Below, piece by piece: positions 25,887 through 35,368 of a DNA stretch of 64,000 nucleotides; within the stretch, counting starts at the first letter, position 1; every line of letters begins with the position of its first letter. The position numbers and the translations under genes were made by a program. The notes beneath the pieces were generated by a model that saw only the letters and a program-made list of their open reading frames with translations, made no database searches and was not told the origin of the DNA. Source of the DNA: G963669295 sp963669295 (GTDB taxonomy: Bacteria > Bacteroidota > Bacteroidia > Flavobacteriales_D > CALLUQ01); contig OY769938.1 in NCBI GenBank assembly GCA_963669295.1, forward strand, positions 4,650,001 through 4,714,000. Reading direction: 5' to 3'.

Positions 25887-28076
25887 ATGAAAAGGTACCT
25901 ATTGTTATTTTCATTATGGATTGGAACCAGCACTGTATTTTCGCAATTTGACTCTACCTTGTATAAGTTCAAAACGGCTACGTACGATAGTGCCCGATTA
26001 AAATATGCGCGCGCCCTTACTTATATGCACATCAACACCAATCCTGATTCAGGACGTTATTATGCGAACATTGGCAAAGATTTGGCTTTGCAATTAAATG
26101 ACACTTCGCTTTTTGTGGAAATGCAAACGGCAGATGCTGCGTCGTACTATCTCAGGGGCGATCATATCAATTGCATTAAAGTATGTAACAGGGCGCTTGC
26201 AGTTATCGATTCACTTCAGATCGATCAAGAGTGGAGGGCTCCACTATACACTCAGCTTTCAACAAGTTATCTCAACCTGGGAGTATTTAATTATGCTGAG
26301 CGTTATATGAATATGGAGTACGAGGCTTACAAAAACGGCAGCGATTCCTTAAAAATGATCAACGCTTTAACCAGGTTGTCAGACCATTATGTGGAATTTG
26401 AAAACTACGATGCTGCAGAACAAACGGCACTGGAAGCTAAGGAGTTGTTGAAACATGTTTCCACCACAAAAAGGGACAAGAGTTGGATGCGGTATGTAAC
26501 CATCAGTAACCTTTGGACGGTTTATCGACAACAGCAAAGGTATAAGGAAGCAGTACAGCTTTTTAAGGAAGAGTATATTCCCGCCTCTCAAGATTATGGA
26601 GCAGGTGATATTGCGTACCAACTTATTGTATTGATACACTCAGCTCCCATGCAAAAAAGAGACGAGGTGTTAACGTTGTTACAATCAAAAGGGTTAAGCA
26701 CGGATGTTGACCTGCTGTTTGAAAGCGCCTATATGCACTTGGATTCGCTTATAGAGAGTTATAGTAGGGGGCATTCAGCAGTGGGTGTTTTGCAGCAAAA
26801 GGCCAGGTTGGCGCATTGGCAGGGCAATTATCAATTAGCATTAGCAACAGCTGGAAAGGCACTGATACTGGTAGAACAATATCGATTAAGAGCGCGCAAA
26901 GGACAGGTATTGGAGCATATTGAGCAAAATGCGTGGGCATTGTATGAAGAGGCAAGCAATAAAGAGGATGCATTGCATTATTTGCGCATGGCTTACGACC
27001 ATAATTTATTGCAACAAGAGTTAAATGATTCGCTGTACAACAGTAGAGAAACGAATCAATTGGTAACGAACCAAATTCATCTTGACGAACAAGCACAAAA
27101 AGCAAAGGCGCAAGCACGGTTAGAGCAAGAACAATTATTGGCGGCCGAAGACAAGAAACAGCAGCGATTGGTGTCGTACATTTTAGCCGTTGGATTGGGA
27201 GGCGTAATGTTGATTGCATTATTGTTGGTACGTTCGATACGTAACAAACGAAAGGCGAATCAAATTATACAAGCGCAAAAGCATGAAGTAGAGCTACAGC
27301 GTGATATGGTGGAGGAAAAGAACAGAGAAATTCTTGACTCCATTCAATATGCAAAAAGATTACAAGAGGCCATTTTACCTCCCAAACGCCTGGTGAAAGA
27401 ATGGTTGCCACAATCGTTTATCCTTTACAAGCCTAAAGACATTGTAGCTGGCGATTTTTATTGGATGGAAACGGTAGGGGATGTCATCTACTTTGCCGTG
27501 GCTGATTGTACCGGACATGGAGTGCCAGGAGCTATGGTAAGTGTGGTGTGTTCCAGTGCATTAACAAAATCGTTGTTGGAAGAGGGCATTACGGAACCTG
27601 CAAAAATTTTAGACCGCTCAAGAGAGTTGGTAGTAGAGCGGTTTGAGCGGAGTGAAGACGAAGTAAAGGATGGTATGGACATTTCGCTGTGTGCCATGAA
27701 TTTGTTGACAGGAACTTTGCAATGGGCAGGAGCCAACAACCCACTTTGGTTAATAAGAAGAGGAAGTGAACAAGTGGAAGAAATAAAAGCAGACAAACAG
27801 CCCATAGGCCGATATGCAATAGAGGCTCCGTTTACGAACCATATCGTTCAATTGAACAAAGGAGATGCTCTTTATCTTTTTTCCGATGGCTATTCAGATC
27901 AATTTGGTGGAGAAAAGGGGAAGAAATATAAGTCGGGGGTGTTAAAGAAAAAACTGCTTAACATACAGGAAGTGGACATGAGCGAGCAACGCAATTTGTT
28001 AAACGCGGAGTTTGAGCGATGGAAAGGAGACATAGAACAAGTAGACGATGTTTGTATTATCGGAGTTCGTGTTTAG
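25887..28076 (+). CDS. TPR sensor with C-terminal SpoIIE-type PP2C phosphatase
   Basis: 729 residues. A signal peptide (MKRYLLLFSLWIGTSTVFSQ) leads to a periplasmic helical region of about seven TPR-like repeats (for example NYAERYMNMEYEAYKNGSDS, ALATAGKALILVEQYRLRAR). One membrane helix (LVSYILAVGLGGVMLIALLL, ~430-450) precedes a coiled coil (QAQKHEVELQRDMVEEKNRE). The cytoplasmic end is a SpoIIE domain (~485-729): FILYKPKDIVAGDFYWMETV, ADCTGHGVPGAMVSV, DGMDISLCAMN and LFSDGYSDQFGGEKGKK, with metal-binding Asp residues in place. It should dephosphorylate Ser/Thr on an STAS-type or other regulator. Neither an anti-sigma nor an STAS gene is adjacent. Confidence 0.9.
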   Translation: MKRYLLLFSLWIGTSTVFSQFDSTLYKFKTATYDSARLKYARALTYMHINTNPDSGRYYANIGKDLALQLNDTSLFVEMQTADAASYYLRGDHINCIKVCNRALAVIDSLQIDQEWRAPLYTQLSTSYLNLGVFNYAERYMNMEYEAYKNGSDSLKMINALTRLSDHYVEFENYDAAEQTALEAKELLKHVSTTKRDKSWMRYVTISNLWTVYRQQQRYKEAVQLFKEEYIPASQDYGAGDIAYQLIVLIHSAPMQKRDEVLTLLQSKGLSTDVDLLFESAYMHLDSLIESYSRGHSAVGVLQQKARLAHWQGNYQLALATAGKALILVEQYRLRARKGQVLEHIEQNAWALYEEASNKEDALHYLRMAYDHNLLQQELNDSLYNSRETNQLVTNQIHLDEQAQKAKAQARLEQEQLLAAEDKKQQRLVSYILAVGLGGVMLIALLLVRSIRNKRKANQIIQAQKHEVELQRDMVEEKNREILDSIQYAKRLQEAILPPKRLVKEWLPQSFILYKPKDIVAGDFYWMETVGDVIYFAVADCTGHGVPGAMVSVVCSSALTKSLLEEGITEPAKILDRSRELVVERFERSEDEVKDGMDISLCAMNLLTGTLQWAGANNPLWLIRRGSEQVEEIKADKQPIGRYAIEAPFTNHIVQLNKGDALYLFSDGYSDQFGGEKGKKYKSGVLKKKLLNIQEVDMSEQRNLLNAEFERWKGDIEQVDDVCIIGVRV

Positions 28077-28203
28077 CTAGTGCGGACAGTAATTCCTGGC
28101 AGGCTGGAGCAAGAGTAAAGGGGTGAGTTGAAGCAATTACGCGAATGGAGCCTGTCCTGATCGCAGTTGAGTTGAAGAAGGGCTGGAAAGTTCTAAAAAG
28201 AAA

Positions 28204-28246
28204 CCCCGGTACTCGAGATTGAATTGTAAGAGGGGGAGTACCGGGG
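28204..28246. terminator. Perfect 11-bp inverted repeat between convergent genes
   Basis: CCCCGGTACTC (28204-28214) and GAGTACCGGGG (28236-28246) pair perfectly with a 21-base loop. It lies between the SpoIIE gene and clpB, which converge, and could end both transcripts. There is no long T-run, so intrinsic strength is uncertain. Confidence 0.6.
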
Positions 28247-28262
28247 GGATGATGGGGCAGTG

Positions 28263-30887
28263 TTATTCTGCCTTTATTTTTTCTTCTTCTTTAATGGGCT
28301 TCCGAAACACTACTGCTCCTTCAAATACATCCATCACTACGGTATCGTCGATGTTTACCGTGCCTGCCAGCAATTGCTTCGACAATTCGTTGAGCACTTG
28401 CTTTTGGATGACCCGTTTTACTGGCCGTGCTCCAAATTGTGGATCAAAGCCGGCTTCAGCCAACCATGCAATGGCCTCGTCAGAAGCACTAAGACGAATG
28501 CCTTTGCCTTTGAGACGGTCGGCCAACAGTGCCAATTGCAACTGCACAATATTGGTGATATTGGCTTTGGTCAACGGGCGGAACATCATTACTTCGTCGA
28601 TGCGGTTCAGGAATTCGGGACGAATAGAACGTTTCAACAGCTCAAACACTTCTTTCCTGGTTTGGTCGTAAATCATCTCTTCATCCAGTCCATTGAGCTT
28701 TTCGAAGTTTTCCTGTATCAGCTCAGAACCGACATTGGAGGTCATGATGATAATGGTGTTTTTGAAGTTCACCACCCGTCCTTTATTGTCGGTAAGGCGC
28801 CCATCATCCAATACTTGTAAAAGAATATTGAATACATCTGGGTGCGCTTTTTCAATCTCGTCCATCAATACTACCGAATAAGGCCTGCGCCTTACTGCTT
28901 CGGTTAATTGCCCGCCTTCATCGTAGCCCACATAGCCCGGAGGCGCACCAATAAGTCGAGATACGGAGTGTTGTTCCTGATATTCGCTCATGTCGATGCG
29001 TGTCATGGCATTTTCGTCGTTGAACAGGTATTCACTCAATGTTTTGGCCAGTTCGGTTTTCCCTACTCCAGTGGTGCCTAAGAAAATAAAGGAACCAATA
29101 GGTTTCTTTTCGTCTTGTAGCCCCGACCTGCTTCTTCGTACAGCATCGGCTACTGCTTCAATGGCTTCATCTTGTCCTACTACCCGTTGGTGCAATACAT
29201 CTTCGAGCCGCAGCAACTTTTCTTTTTCACTTTCCAGCATCTTGGTAACCGGAATACCGGTCCATTTCGATACCACATCGGCAATTTCTTCGGCCGTTAC
29301 TTCTTCGCTAATCATTTTCGAGTTGGCTTGCAGCTCGTTGAGCTTCACTTTATAGTCTTCGAGTTGCTGCTCTACCTCTTTTACTTTGCCATAGCGTATT
29401 TCCGCTACGCGGCCGTAGTCACCATCGCGCTCGGCCTGCTCGGCTTCAAACTTGAGGTTCTCCAGGTCTTCTTTCAGTTGCTGAATGCCTTCTACCACCT
29501 CACGTTCTGCTTCCCACTTGGCTTTAAGGTCGGCGCGTTGATCGCTCAACTCTGCCAGCTCCTCATTGAGTTGGGCGAGTTTTTTCTCGTCTTTTTCGCG
29601 CTTAATGGCTTCCCGCTCAATTTCAAGCTGCATAATTTTGCGTTCTATTTCATCAAGTTCTTCAGGCTTGGAGTTAATTTCCATGCGCAGCTTCGAGGCC
29701 GATTCATCGATGAGATCGATGGCCTTGTCGGGCAAGAACCGATCGGTGATGTAGCGTTGCGATAGCTCTACTGCAGCGATAATGGCTTCGTCTCGAATCA
29801 ATACTTTATGGTGTGTTTCATACTTTTCTTTGATACCTCTTAATATGGAGATGGCATCTTCGGCATTGGGTTCATCAACCAGCACTTTTTGGAAACGACG
29901 TTCCAGTGCTTTGTCTTTTTCAAAGTACTTTTGGTATTCGTTGAGGGTAGTGGCACCAACGGCACGCAATTCGCCCCTTGCCAGGGCAGGTTTTAGTATG
30001 TTGGCAGCATCCATTGCTCCTTCACCACCACCAGCACCCACCAGCGTATGAATTTCATCAATGAACAATACAATTTCTCCATCGGCATCTACCACTTCCT
30101 TAATTACCGACTTTAAGCGTTCTTCAAACTCGCCCTTATACTTGGCTCCTGCAATAAGCGCTCCCATATCGAGCGAGTAAATTTGCTTCGACTGTAGGTT
30201 CTCAGGAATGTCACCATTGATGATGCGGTGTGCAATGCCTTCCGCAATGGCTGTTTTACCTACCCCAGGCTCGCCAATAAGAATGGGGTTGTTTTTGGTT
30301 CGCCTCGAGAGAATCTGCAATACCCGTCGTATTTCATCGTCGCGACCAATTACTGGATCGAGTTTGCCTTCGCGCGCCAACTGGTTCAAGTTGCGAGCAT
30401 AGCGCTCTAAAGCGTGGTAGGTGTCTTCCTGGTTGGCGGAGGTTACCCGGTCGCCCTTGCGCAGTTCTTTGATGGTGGCCAGCATGTCTTTTTTGCTCAC
30501 GCCATTGTCTTTCATCAATTGCGCTACACTATCGCCCGCTTCGAGCATGCCTAGCAACAGGTGTTCAATCGAAACGTATTCGTCGCCAAATTCCTTGAGG
30601 TAGGTGGTGGCCTTTTGCACCGTAACATTGGCTGCCCGCGATAAATACTCTGTCTGTCCGCCCGATACTTTTGGGTACGACTCTACAATTTTGTCGAGAG
30701 CCAGTTTAAATATATTAGTGTTTACATTCAGTTTTTTAAGGATGTAGGGCGTCACATTCTCGTCTACTTCCAAAACTGCCTTTAAAATGTGCCCATTTTC
30801 AATGGCCTGCTGCCCGTTGCCCATGGCAATGTGCGTGGCCTGTTGAATGGCTTGCTGTGACTTGGTGGTGAATTTGCTAAAATCCAT
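28263..30887 (-). CDS. clpB: ClpB ATP-dependent disaggregase
   Basis: 874 residues, typical for ClpB (Hsp104/Hsp100), the AAA+ ring that threads aggregated proteins together with DnaK. The N domain (MDFSKFTTKSQQAIQQATHI) is followed by AAA module 1 with Walker A GEPGVGKTA (~206) and Walker B VLFIDEIHTLVGAG, and by the long coiled-coil M domain (~410-530), which marks ClpB rather than ClpA or ClpC. AAA module 2 has Walker A GTTGVGKTE (~606) and VLMDEIEKAHPDVFN. The C-terminus is complete. A clear Shine-Dalgarno precedes the ATG, and repeated TTACGCC boxes lie upstream. Confidence 0.97.
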   Translation of the reverse strand: MDFSKFTTKSQQAIQQATHIAMGNGQQAIENGHILKAVLEVDENVTPYILKKLNVNTNIFKLALDKIVESYPKVSGGQTEYLSRAANVTVQKATTYLKEFGDEYVSIEHLLLGMLEAGDSVAQLMKDNGVSKKDMLATIKELRKGDRVTSANQEDTYHALERYARNLNQLAREGKLDPVIGRDDEIRRVLQILSRRTKNNPILIGEPGVGKTAIAEGIAHRIINGDIPENLQSKQIYSLDMGALIAGAKYKGEFEERLKSVIKEVVDADGEIVLFIDEIHTLVGAGGGEGAMDAANILKPALARGELRAVGATTLNEYQKYFEKDKALERRFQKVLVDEPNAEDAISILRGIKEKYETHHKVLIRDEAIIAAVELSQRYITDRFLPDKAIDLIDESASKLRMEINSKPEELDEIERKIMQLEIEREAIKREKDEKKLAQLNEELAELSDQRADLKAKWEAEREVVEGIQQLKEDLENLKFEAEQAERDGDYGRVAEIRYGKVKEVEQQLEDYKVKLNELQANSKMISEEVTAEEIADVVSKWTGIPVTKMLESEKEKLLRLEDVLHQRVVGQDEAIEAVADAVRRSRSGLQDEKKPIGSFIFLGTTGVGKTELAKTLSEYLFNDENAMTRIDMSEYQEQHSVSRLIGAPPGYVGYDEGGQLTEAVRRRPYSVVLMDEIEKAHPDVFNILLQVLDDGRLTDNKGRVVNFKNTIIIMTSNVGSELIQENFEKLNGLDEEMIYDQTRKEVFELLKRSIRPEFLNRIDEVMMFRPLTKANITNIVQLQLALLADRLKGKGIRLSASDEAIAWLAEAGFDPQFGARPVKRVIQKQVLNELSKQLLAGTVNIDDTVVMDVFEGAVVFRKPIKEEEKIKAE

Positions 30888-30892
30888 GGTTA

Positions 30893-30898
30893 CTCCTT
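30893..30898 (-). promoter_or_regulatory. Strong Shine-Dalgarno before clpB
   Basis: AAGGAG on the minus strand with five bases to the ATG. This is notable because most genes in the window, as in Bacteroidota generally, have no such sequence. Confidence 0.7.
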
Positions 30899-30911
30899 AT
30901 TAATTTAACGT

Positions 30912-30985
30912 CATTACGCCTTTTAATCATCAAAACTTACGCCAATGGCAAAATGTGATGTTTCTCATGAAATTATGGCGTAATG
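30912..30985. promoter_or_regulatory. Three TTACGCC boxes upstream of clpB, possible operator
   Basis: CATTACGCC at 30912-30920, TTACGCC at 30937-30943 and the inverted copy GGCGTAATG at 30977-30985. The outer two form a 9-base inverted repeat. They occupy the clpB promoter region, where a heat-shock regulator could bind; neither a CIRCE nor a CtsR box is seen. Confidence 0.35.
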
Positions 30986-31045
30986 CACTGAGTTGAAGTG
31001 TCAAAAAGTCAGTAAACACAAAGGATACAGCCCTTTCGGCTGCCG

Positions 31046-31828
31046 TTAAGACAGTTCGTCGATGCGTTTGATGATGCGCAGCTGATGCGAGTACGATTGG
31101 GTATCGTTATTATAAATGCCCTGGTGATCGAGGGTATCGATGCGCACTTTTCCTGAAGCGTGGATAATTTGTTGTTCGTTAAGCACAATGCCCACGTGGG
31201 TGATGCGTCCTTCGTCATTGTCGAAATAAGCCAAATCACCTACTTGTGTTTCGGCTACAAAGTCGATGGTTTTACCTAATTCTGCTTGCTGATAGGCATC
31301 GCGGGGCAGGGCAATACCAATAAGTCTGAACACCATTTGAGTAAAGCCTGAGCAATCGATCCCAAAAGGTGTTTTCCCCCCCCATAAGTAGGGGGCATTT
31401 AAGTATTGCCTTGCGTATGCTTCCAATGCAGCTTTTTTATCAACATCGTTAAAAGTGGTGACATTGCCATTGTATTGGTATTCGCGGCTACGTATTTTAA
31501 AGCGTTTGTTGTGCCACCAGGGGAGGATGGCTCCGGGAGGAAGCAAGAACGATTCATTGTTGCTAGTAGCAGTGCTCAATATATCGGTAGTTACTGGAAA
31601 TTGATTGGCGGATAGGTTGTCATATTCTTTATCTGTAATTTCGTGCAATTGTTTCTTACATATCCAGCACTGGTAATGGTCGTGTGCCATTTCTACCAAA
31701 CACCATTTTTCATTCCCCCCCACAATTTTATAGTGCTCACCAAAAAGCAATTGAGTTACAATTTCTGCTTTGTCGGAGGGCTCAGCCCTGCCTGGAATGG
31801 TGCTTAATGTGGCGATTCCGTAGCTCAT
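31046..31828 (-). CDS. NlpC/P60 (C40) cysteine peptidase with N-terminal SH3-like domains
   Basis: 260 residues. Residues 1-115 are two bacterial SH3-like folds (VTQLLFGEHYKIVGGNEKWC, PGAILPWWHNKRFKI). The C40 domain (~128-260) has nucleophile Cys159 in FGIDCSGFTQM, catalytic His211 in GRITHVGIVL and a third polar residue, His223, in IIHASGKVRI. These enzymes cut gamma-D-glutamyl-diaminopimelate bonds in peptidoglycan peptides. There is no obvious signal peptide, which suggests cytoplasmic recycling of muropeptides, as in the YkfC-like and Bacteroides endopeptidases of similar layout. Confidence 0.9.
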   Translation of the reverse strand: MSYGIATLSTIPGRAEPSDKAEIVTQLLFGEHYKIVGGNEKWCLVEMAHDHYQCWICKKQLHEITDKEYDNLSANQFPVTTDILSTATSNNESFLLPPGAILPWWHNKRFKIRSREYQYNGNVTTFNDVDKKAALEAYARQYLNAPYLWGGKTPFGIDCSGFTQMVFRLIGIALPRDAYQQAELGKTIDFVAETQVGDLAYFDNDEGRITHVGIVLNEQQIIHASGKVRIDTLDHQGIYNNDTQSYSHQLRIIKRIDELS

Positions 31829-31845
31829 GCTACCAATATAAACAA

Positions 31846-31873
31846 AGCGATCGGGTTCTTTAGCCCGATCGCT
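31846..31873 (-). terminator. Rho-independent terminator of the thiolase gene
   Basis: AGCGATCGGG and CCCGATCGCT form a perfect 10-bp stem with an 8-base loop. On the minus strand it is followed by TTTGTTTATATT. It sits between the thiolase stop and the NlpC/P60 start. Confidence 0.8.
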
Positions 31874-31902
31874 GTTGATTTATTAACGATGTTCTTTTAA
31901 TA

Positions 31903-33084
31903 TCAGATGTTTTCGATGACCATGGCTGAAGCGCCACCACCACCGTTGCAAATTCCGGCAGCACCATATTTGGCACCGTTTTGCTTCAATACATTAATCA
32001 ACGTAACAATAATACGCGACCCTGAACTTCCTAAAGGATGTCCGAGGGCTACAGCACCACCATTTACATTCACCTTGTCGGCAGGTAAATCCATCAATTG
32101 ACAGTTGGCCAGTCCTACTACCGAAAAAGCTTCGTTTAGCTCGTAGTAATCGATATCGCCAGTGCTAAGGCCTGCCTTTGCTAAGGCAATGGGCACTGCT
32201 TTAGCTGGAGCAGTGGTAAACCACTCAGGTGCTTGTGCAGCGTCGGCATAGCTCACTACTTTTGCAATGGGAGTTACGCCTAAAGCTTCTGCTTTCTCTT
32301 TGCTCATCAATACCAGGGCCGAAGCACCATCGTTGAGGGTAGATGCATTGGCTGCAGTAACGGTTCCACCATCTCTTTGGAATACCGGACGTAGGTTAGG
32401 AATTTTTTCCATTTTTACGTTTTTGTATTCCTCATCTTCATTCATTACGATAGGGTCGCCTTTGCGTTGTGGAATTTCTACAGGAACTACTTCGTCGGCA
32501 AATTTGCCAGCTTGCCATGCTGCTGCTGAACGTTCATACGATTGAATGGCAAATGCATCTTGTGCTTCGCGAGAAATGTTGTGTTCTGAAGCGCATAATT
32601 CAGCAGCATTACCCATGTGGTAATTGTTGTACACATCGGTAAGTCCGTCTTTCACCATGCCGTCTTGCAATTTGGCATCGCCCAAACGAAACCCATTGCG
32701 TGAGCCTTGCAAGTAGTGAGGTACGCTCGACATGTTTTCCATGCCACCGGCTACCACTACATCGTTATCGCCCAGCATAATTGATTGTGCTGCCAACATA
32801 ATTGATTTCATACCCGAAGCACATACTTTGTTTACAGTAGTACAAGGCACATCCTGTCCGACGCCAGCATAAATGGCTGCCTGACGTGCCGGGGCTTGCC
32901 CTAAACCAGCTTGCAACACATTACCCATAAATACTTCGTTCACTTCCGAAGCATCAACTCCGGCTTTACCCAACGCTCCTTTGATGGCTGCGGCTCCTAG
33001 TTTCGGAGCGGGAATACTCGACAAACTTCCACCAAAACTTCCCATAGGAGTTCTTACGGCAGATACGATATACACTTCCTTCAT
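31903..33084 (-). CDS. Acetyl-CoA C-acetyltransferase (thiolase)
   Basis: 393 residues, the standard length of biosynthetic or degradative thiolases, which condense two acetyl-CoA to acetoacetyl-CoA or run in reverse. The acyl-enzyme Cys88 is in NKVCASGMKS. The C-terminal catalytic signatures NGGAVALGHPLGSSGSRI and ICNGGGGASAMVIE are intact, and RTPMGSFGGSL is present at the N-terminus. It stands alone between a terminator and its own promoter region, so its pathway (ketone body, butanoate or beta-oxidation) cannot be read from the neighbours. Confidence 0.95.
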   Translation of the reverse strand: MKEVYIVSAVRTPMGSFGGSLSSIPAPKLGAAAIKGALGKAGVDASEVNEVFMGNVLQAGLGQAPARQAAIYAGVGQDVPCTTVNKVCASGMKSIMLAAQSIMLGDNDVVVAGGMENMSSVPHYLQGSRNGFRLGDAKLQDGMVKDGLTDVYNNYHMGNAAELCASEHNISREAQDAFAIQSYERSAAAWQAGKFADEVVPVEIPQRKGDPIVMNEDEEYKNVKMEKIPNLRPVFQRDGGTVTAANASTLNDGASALVLMSKEKAEALGVTPIAKVVSYADAAQAPEWFTTAPAKAVPIALAKAGLSTGDIDYYELNEAFSVVGLANCQLMDLPADKVNVNGGAVALGHPLGSSGSRIIVTLINVLKQNGAKYGAAGICNGGGGASAMVIENI

Positions 33085-33225
33085 TTTACTAATATTTGTT
33101 TGTTAGTTGTTTCAAGGTTCATTTTGCCTTGCTAAAAGGCCTCCGAAGTTAACCAATTTTGAACTATTTTAAAATAAATAATCCTTACATTCGTGCAATT
33201 GAACACCACTATCTTACAGCATTAA

Positions 33226-35367
33226 ATGTTGGAACAACTAAGGAATCAGCACGGCAATATTTACAAAGCCATTCTTTTCATTTTGTGCGTTTCTACGCTG
33301 GTGTTTTTATTGCCTAAAGATTCGAGGCAGGTGTTCGATTTCAATGTTGATGAGCCCTGGCATTATGGCGATTTATTTACTCCATTCGATTATGCTATTC
33401 AAAAATCAGATGCGCAGCTTACTGCTGAAAAAGATTCTGTACGCGCACAAACACGCCCTTATTATCAACTCAATGATGGTGTATTGCCTGCACAAGAGAA
33501 AGAACTGGAAGGACTAATTCAAGAAAACTGGAGCGATTGTAAGTATAGTGTCAACCTCGATGGGCTTTCGTTCAATAACATTTTTAACAAAGATAAAAGC
33601 GCTGAAAAGGATAGCCTTGCGCAATTGCGCCATGTAGAATTGGCTATGGCCATATTGGAAGAGTTGTACGCTACAGGTATTATTCGACTTGATGTGTTGC
33701 ACGAGGAGCAGCCAAAAGATTATTCCATTACGCTGTTGGGCAACAACAGGGTGTTGCATGAAGACATTGAGTTGAAAGAATTGTATAGCATCAAATCGGC
33801 ATCAGCCTATGCAGAAGATGAGTTGGAAAAGGCCAACAAGGTTGATGTGCTGTTCTTACTGGATTTGATAGAAGATTGTCTGGAGCACAATGTGTTTTAT
33901 GATGAAGAGAAGACTTTGTATGCCCAGGAAGAAAAGGTAGGAGGCTTATCGTTAACCGGAGAAGTGGTATTGGCAGGGGAGAAGGTGATTGCACGAGGTG
34001 ATAAGATTACCGAAAAGAAATACCAACGGCTCATTTCCTTTTTTGCCAAAGAAAAACAACTACGTGGTGAGGAAGATGAAGAAGTGGTGATTAAAGATTA
34101 TTACTTCTTACTGGCCGGGCAGGTGTTGTTGGTGAGCTTGTGTATGCTGGCATTGCTTTTTTACCTGGTGCAGTTTCGAAAAGATGTATTACGCCATCAC
34201 CCGACCTTACTGTTTGTGCTGTTGCTGATTGTGTTCATGACCTTCCTTACGAAGTTGGCATTAGATATGGAGTTGATTGAGGTATATCTGGTGCCCATGT
34301 GTTTATTGCCGGTAATGATTCGTGCTTTTTACGATGCACGTCTGGCGTTGTTTGTGCACATCTTCTCCATCGTAATGGCCAGCTTCATTGTGCCCAACCA
34401 GTTTGAATTCATCTTCTTACACCTTATTGCCGGATCGGCTGTGTTGTTTAGCATTGCCAGTTTGCGTAAGCGAGCACAGTTTTTTGCAGCGGTGCTCATT
34501 GTGTTTATAAGCTACTCACTGTCTTACTTTGGACTCACCTTTATTTTGGATGGCAATGTAGAAAACATCAATTGGAATAACTTCGCCTGGTTTGGTGGCA
34601 GCGCATTCCTGGCATTGTTTGCCGCTTACCCTTTGATTTACCTGGTGGAAAAAGTGTTTGGCTTTATCTCAGAAATCACCATGATCGAATTATCAGATAC
34701 CAACAGCCCATTGTTGCGCGAGTTGGCCTCTAAGGCTCCTGGAACGTTCCAGCACTCGTTGCAAGTGGCCAATTTAGCAGAAGATGCCATTCACGAAATA
34801 GGAGGCAATGCACTGTTAGTAAGAACAGGGGCACTGTATCACGACATTGGGAAGATGAATGCTCCGATGTACTTTATCGAAAACCAGTCGGGCATTAACC
34901 CGCACAATGAATTGGGATACGAAGAAAGTGCAGAAATCATTATCAAGCATGTGCTAGATGGCATTGAGATGGCCAAGAAAAACAACCTGCCCGATCAAAT
35001 CATCGATTTTATTCGTACCCATCATGGTACTACCCGTACCGAGTACTTTTATCGCATGTCGGTAAAAGAAGCGGTAGAAGGGGAGTTGGTCGATGCCGAT
35101 AAATATACCTACCCCGGCCCATTGCCTTATTCTAAAGAAACAGCGGTATTGATGATGGCTGATTCGGTAGAAGCGGCTTCAAAGAGCTTAAAAGAATATA
35201 CCGCGATGGCCATTGATGGCTTGGTAGAAAACATCATTGAGCATCAAATCAAGGCAAAACAATTCATCAATGCCGACATTACTCTGAAAGACATTACCAC
35301 CATCAAGAAGATGTTTAAGCGCAAGCTTATGAACATCCATCATGTGCGTATTGAGTACCCTACTTAG
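33226..35367 (+). CDS. 7TM-HD phosphohydrolase, PgpH-like c-di-AMP phosphodiesterase
   Basis: 713 residues. One N-terminal membrane helix (AILFILCVSTLVFLLP) is followed by an extracytoplasmic 7TM-HD domain (~50-280), then a block of seven helices (~290-475, from YYFLLAGQVLLVSLCMLALL), then a cytoplasmic HD domain. The HD motif is intact: GTFQHSLQVANLAEDAIHEI, ALYHDIGKMNAP, HNELGYEES and FIRTHHGTTRTEYF. This is the architecture of Listeria PgpH, which hydrolyses cyclic di-AMP, and homologues occur across Bacteroidota. A possible promoter is TTTTG at 33157 and TACATTCG at 33186, with a long 24-base spacer. Confidence 0.93.
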   Translation: MLEQLRNQHGNIYKAILFILCVSTLVFLLPKDSRQVFDFNVDEPWHYGDLFTPFDYAIQKSDAQLTAEKDSVRAQTRPYYQLNDGVLPAQEKELEGLIQENWSDCKYSVNLDGLSFNNIFNKDKSAEKDSLAQLRHVELAMAILEELYATGIIRLDVLHEEQPKDYSITLLGNNRVLHEDIELKELYSIKSASAYAEDELEKANKVDVLFLLDLIEDCLEHNVFYDEEKTLYAQEEKVGGLSLTGEVVLAGEKVIARGDKITEKKYQRLISFFAKEKQLRGEEDEEVVIKDYYFLLAGQVLLVSLCMLALLFYLVQFRKDVLRHHPTLLFVLLLIVFMTFLTKLALDMELIEVYLVPMCLLPVMIRAFYDARLALFVHIFSIVMASFIVPNQFEFIFLHLIAGSAVLFSIASLRKRAQFFAAVLIVFISYSLSYFGLTFILDGNVENINWNNFAWFGGSAFLALFAAYPLIYLVEKVFGFISEITMIELSDTNSPLLRELASKAPGTFQHSLQVANLAEDAIHEIGGNALLVRTGALYHDIGKMNAPMYFIENQSGINPHNELGYEESAEIIIKHVLDGIEMAKKNNLPDQIIDFIRTHHGTTRTEYFYRMSVKEAVEGELVDADKYTYPGPLPYSKETAVLMMADSVEAASKSLKEYTAMAIDGLVENIIEHQIKAKQFINADITLKDITTIKKMFKRKLMNIHHVRIEYPT

Positions 35368-35368
35368 C

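Noticed and set aside
28260..28820. 186-codon frame opposite clpB
   Set aside because: A mirror frame of a highly conserved coding region, rich in Phe/His/Gln, with no plausible start context.
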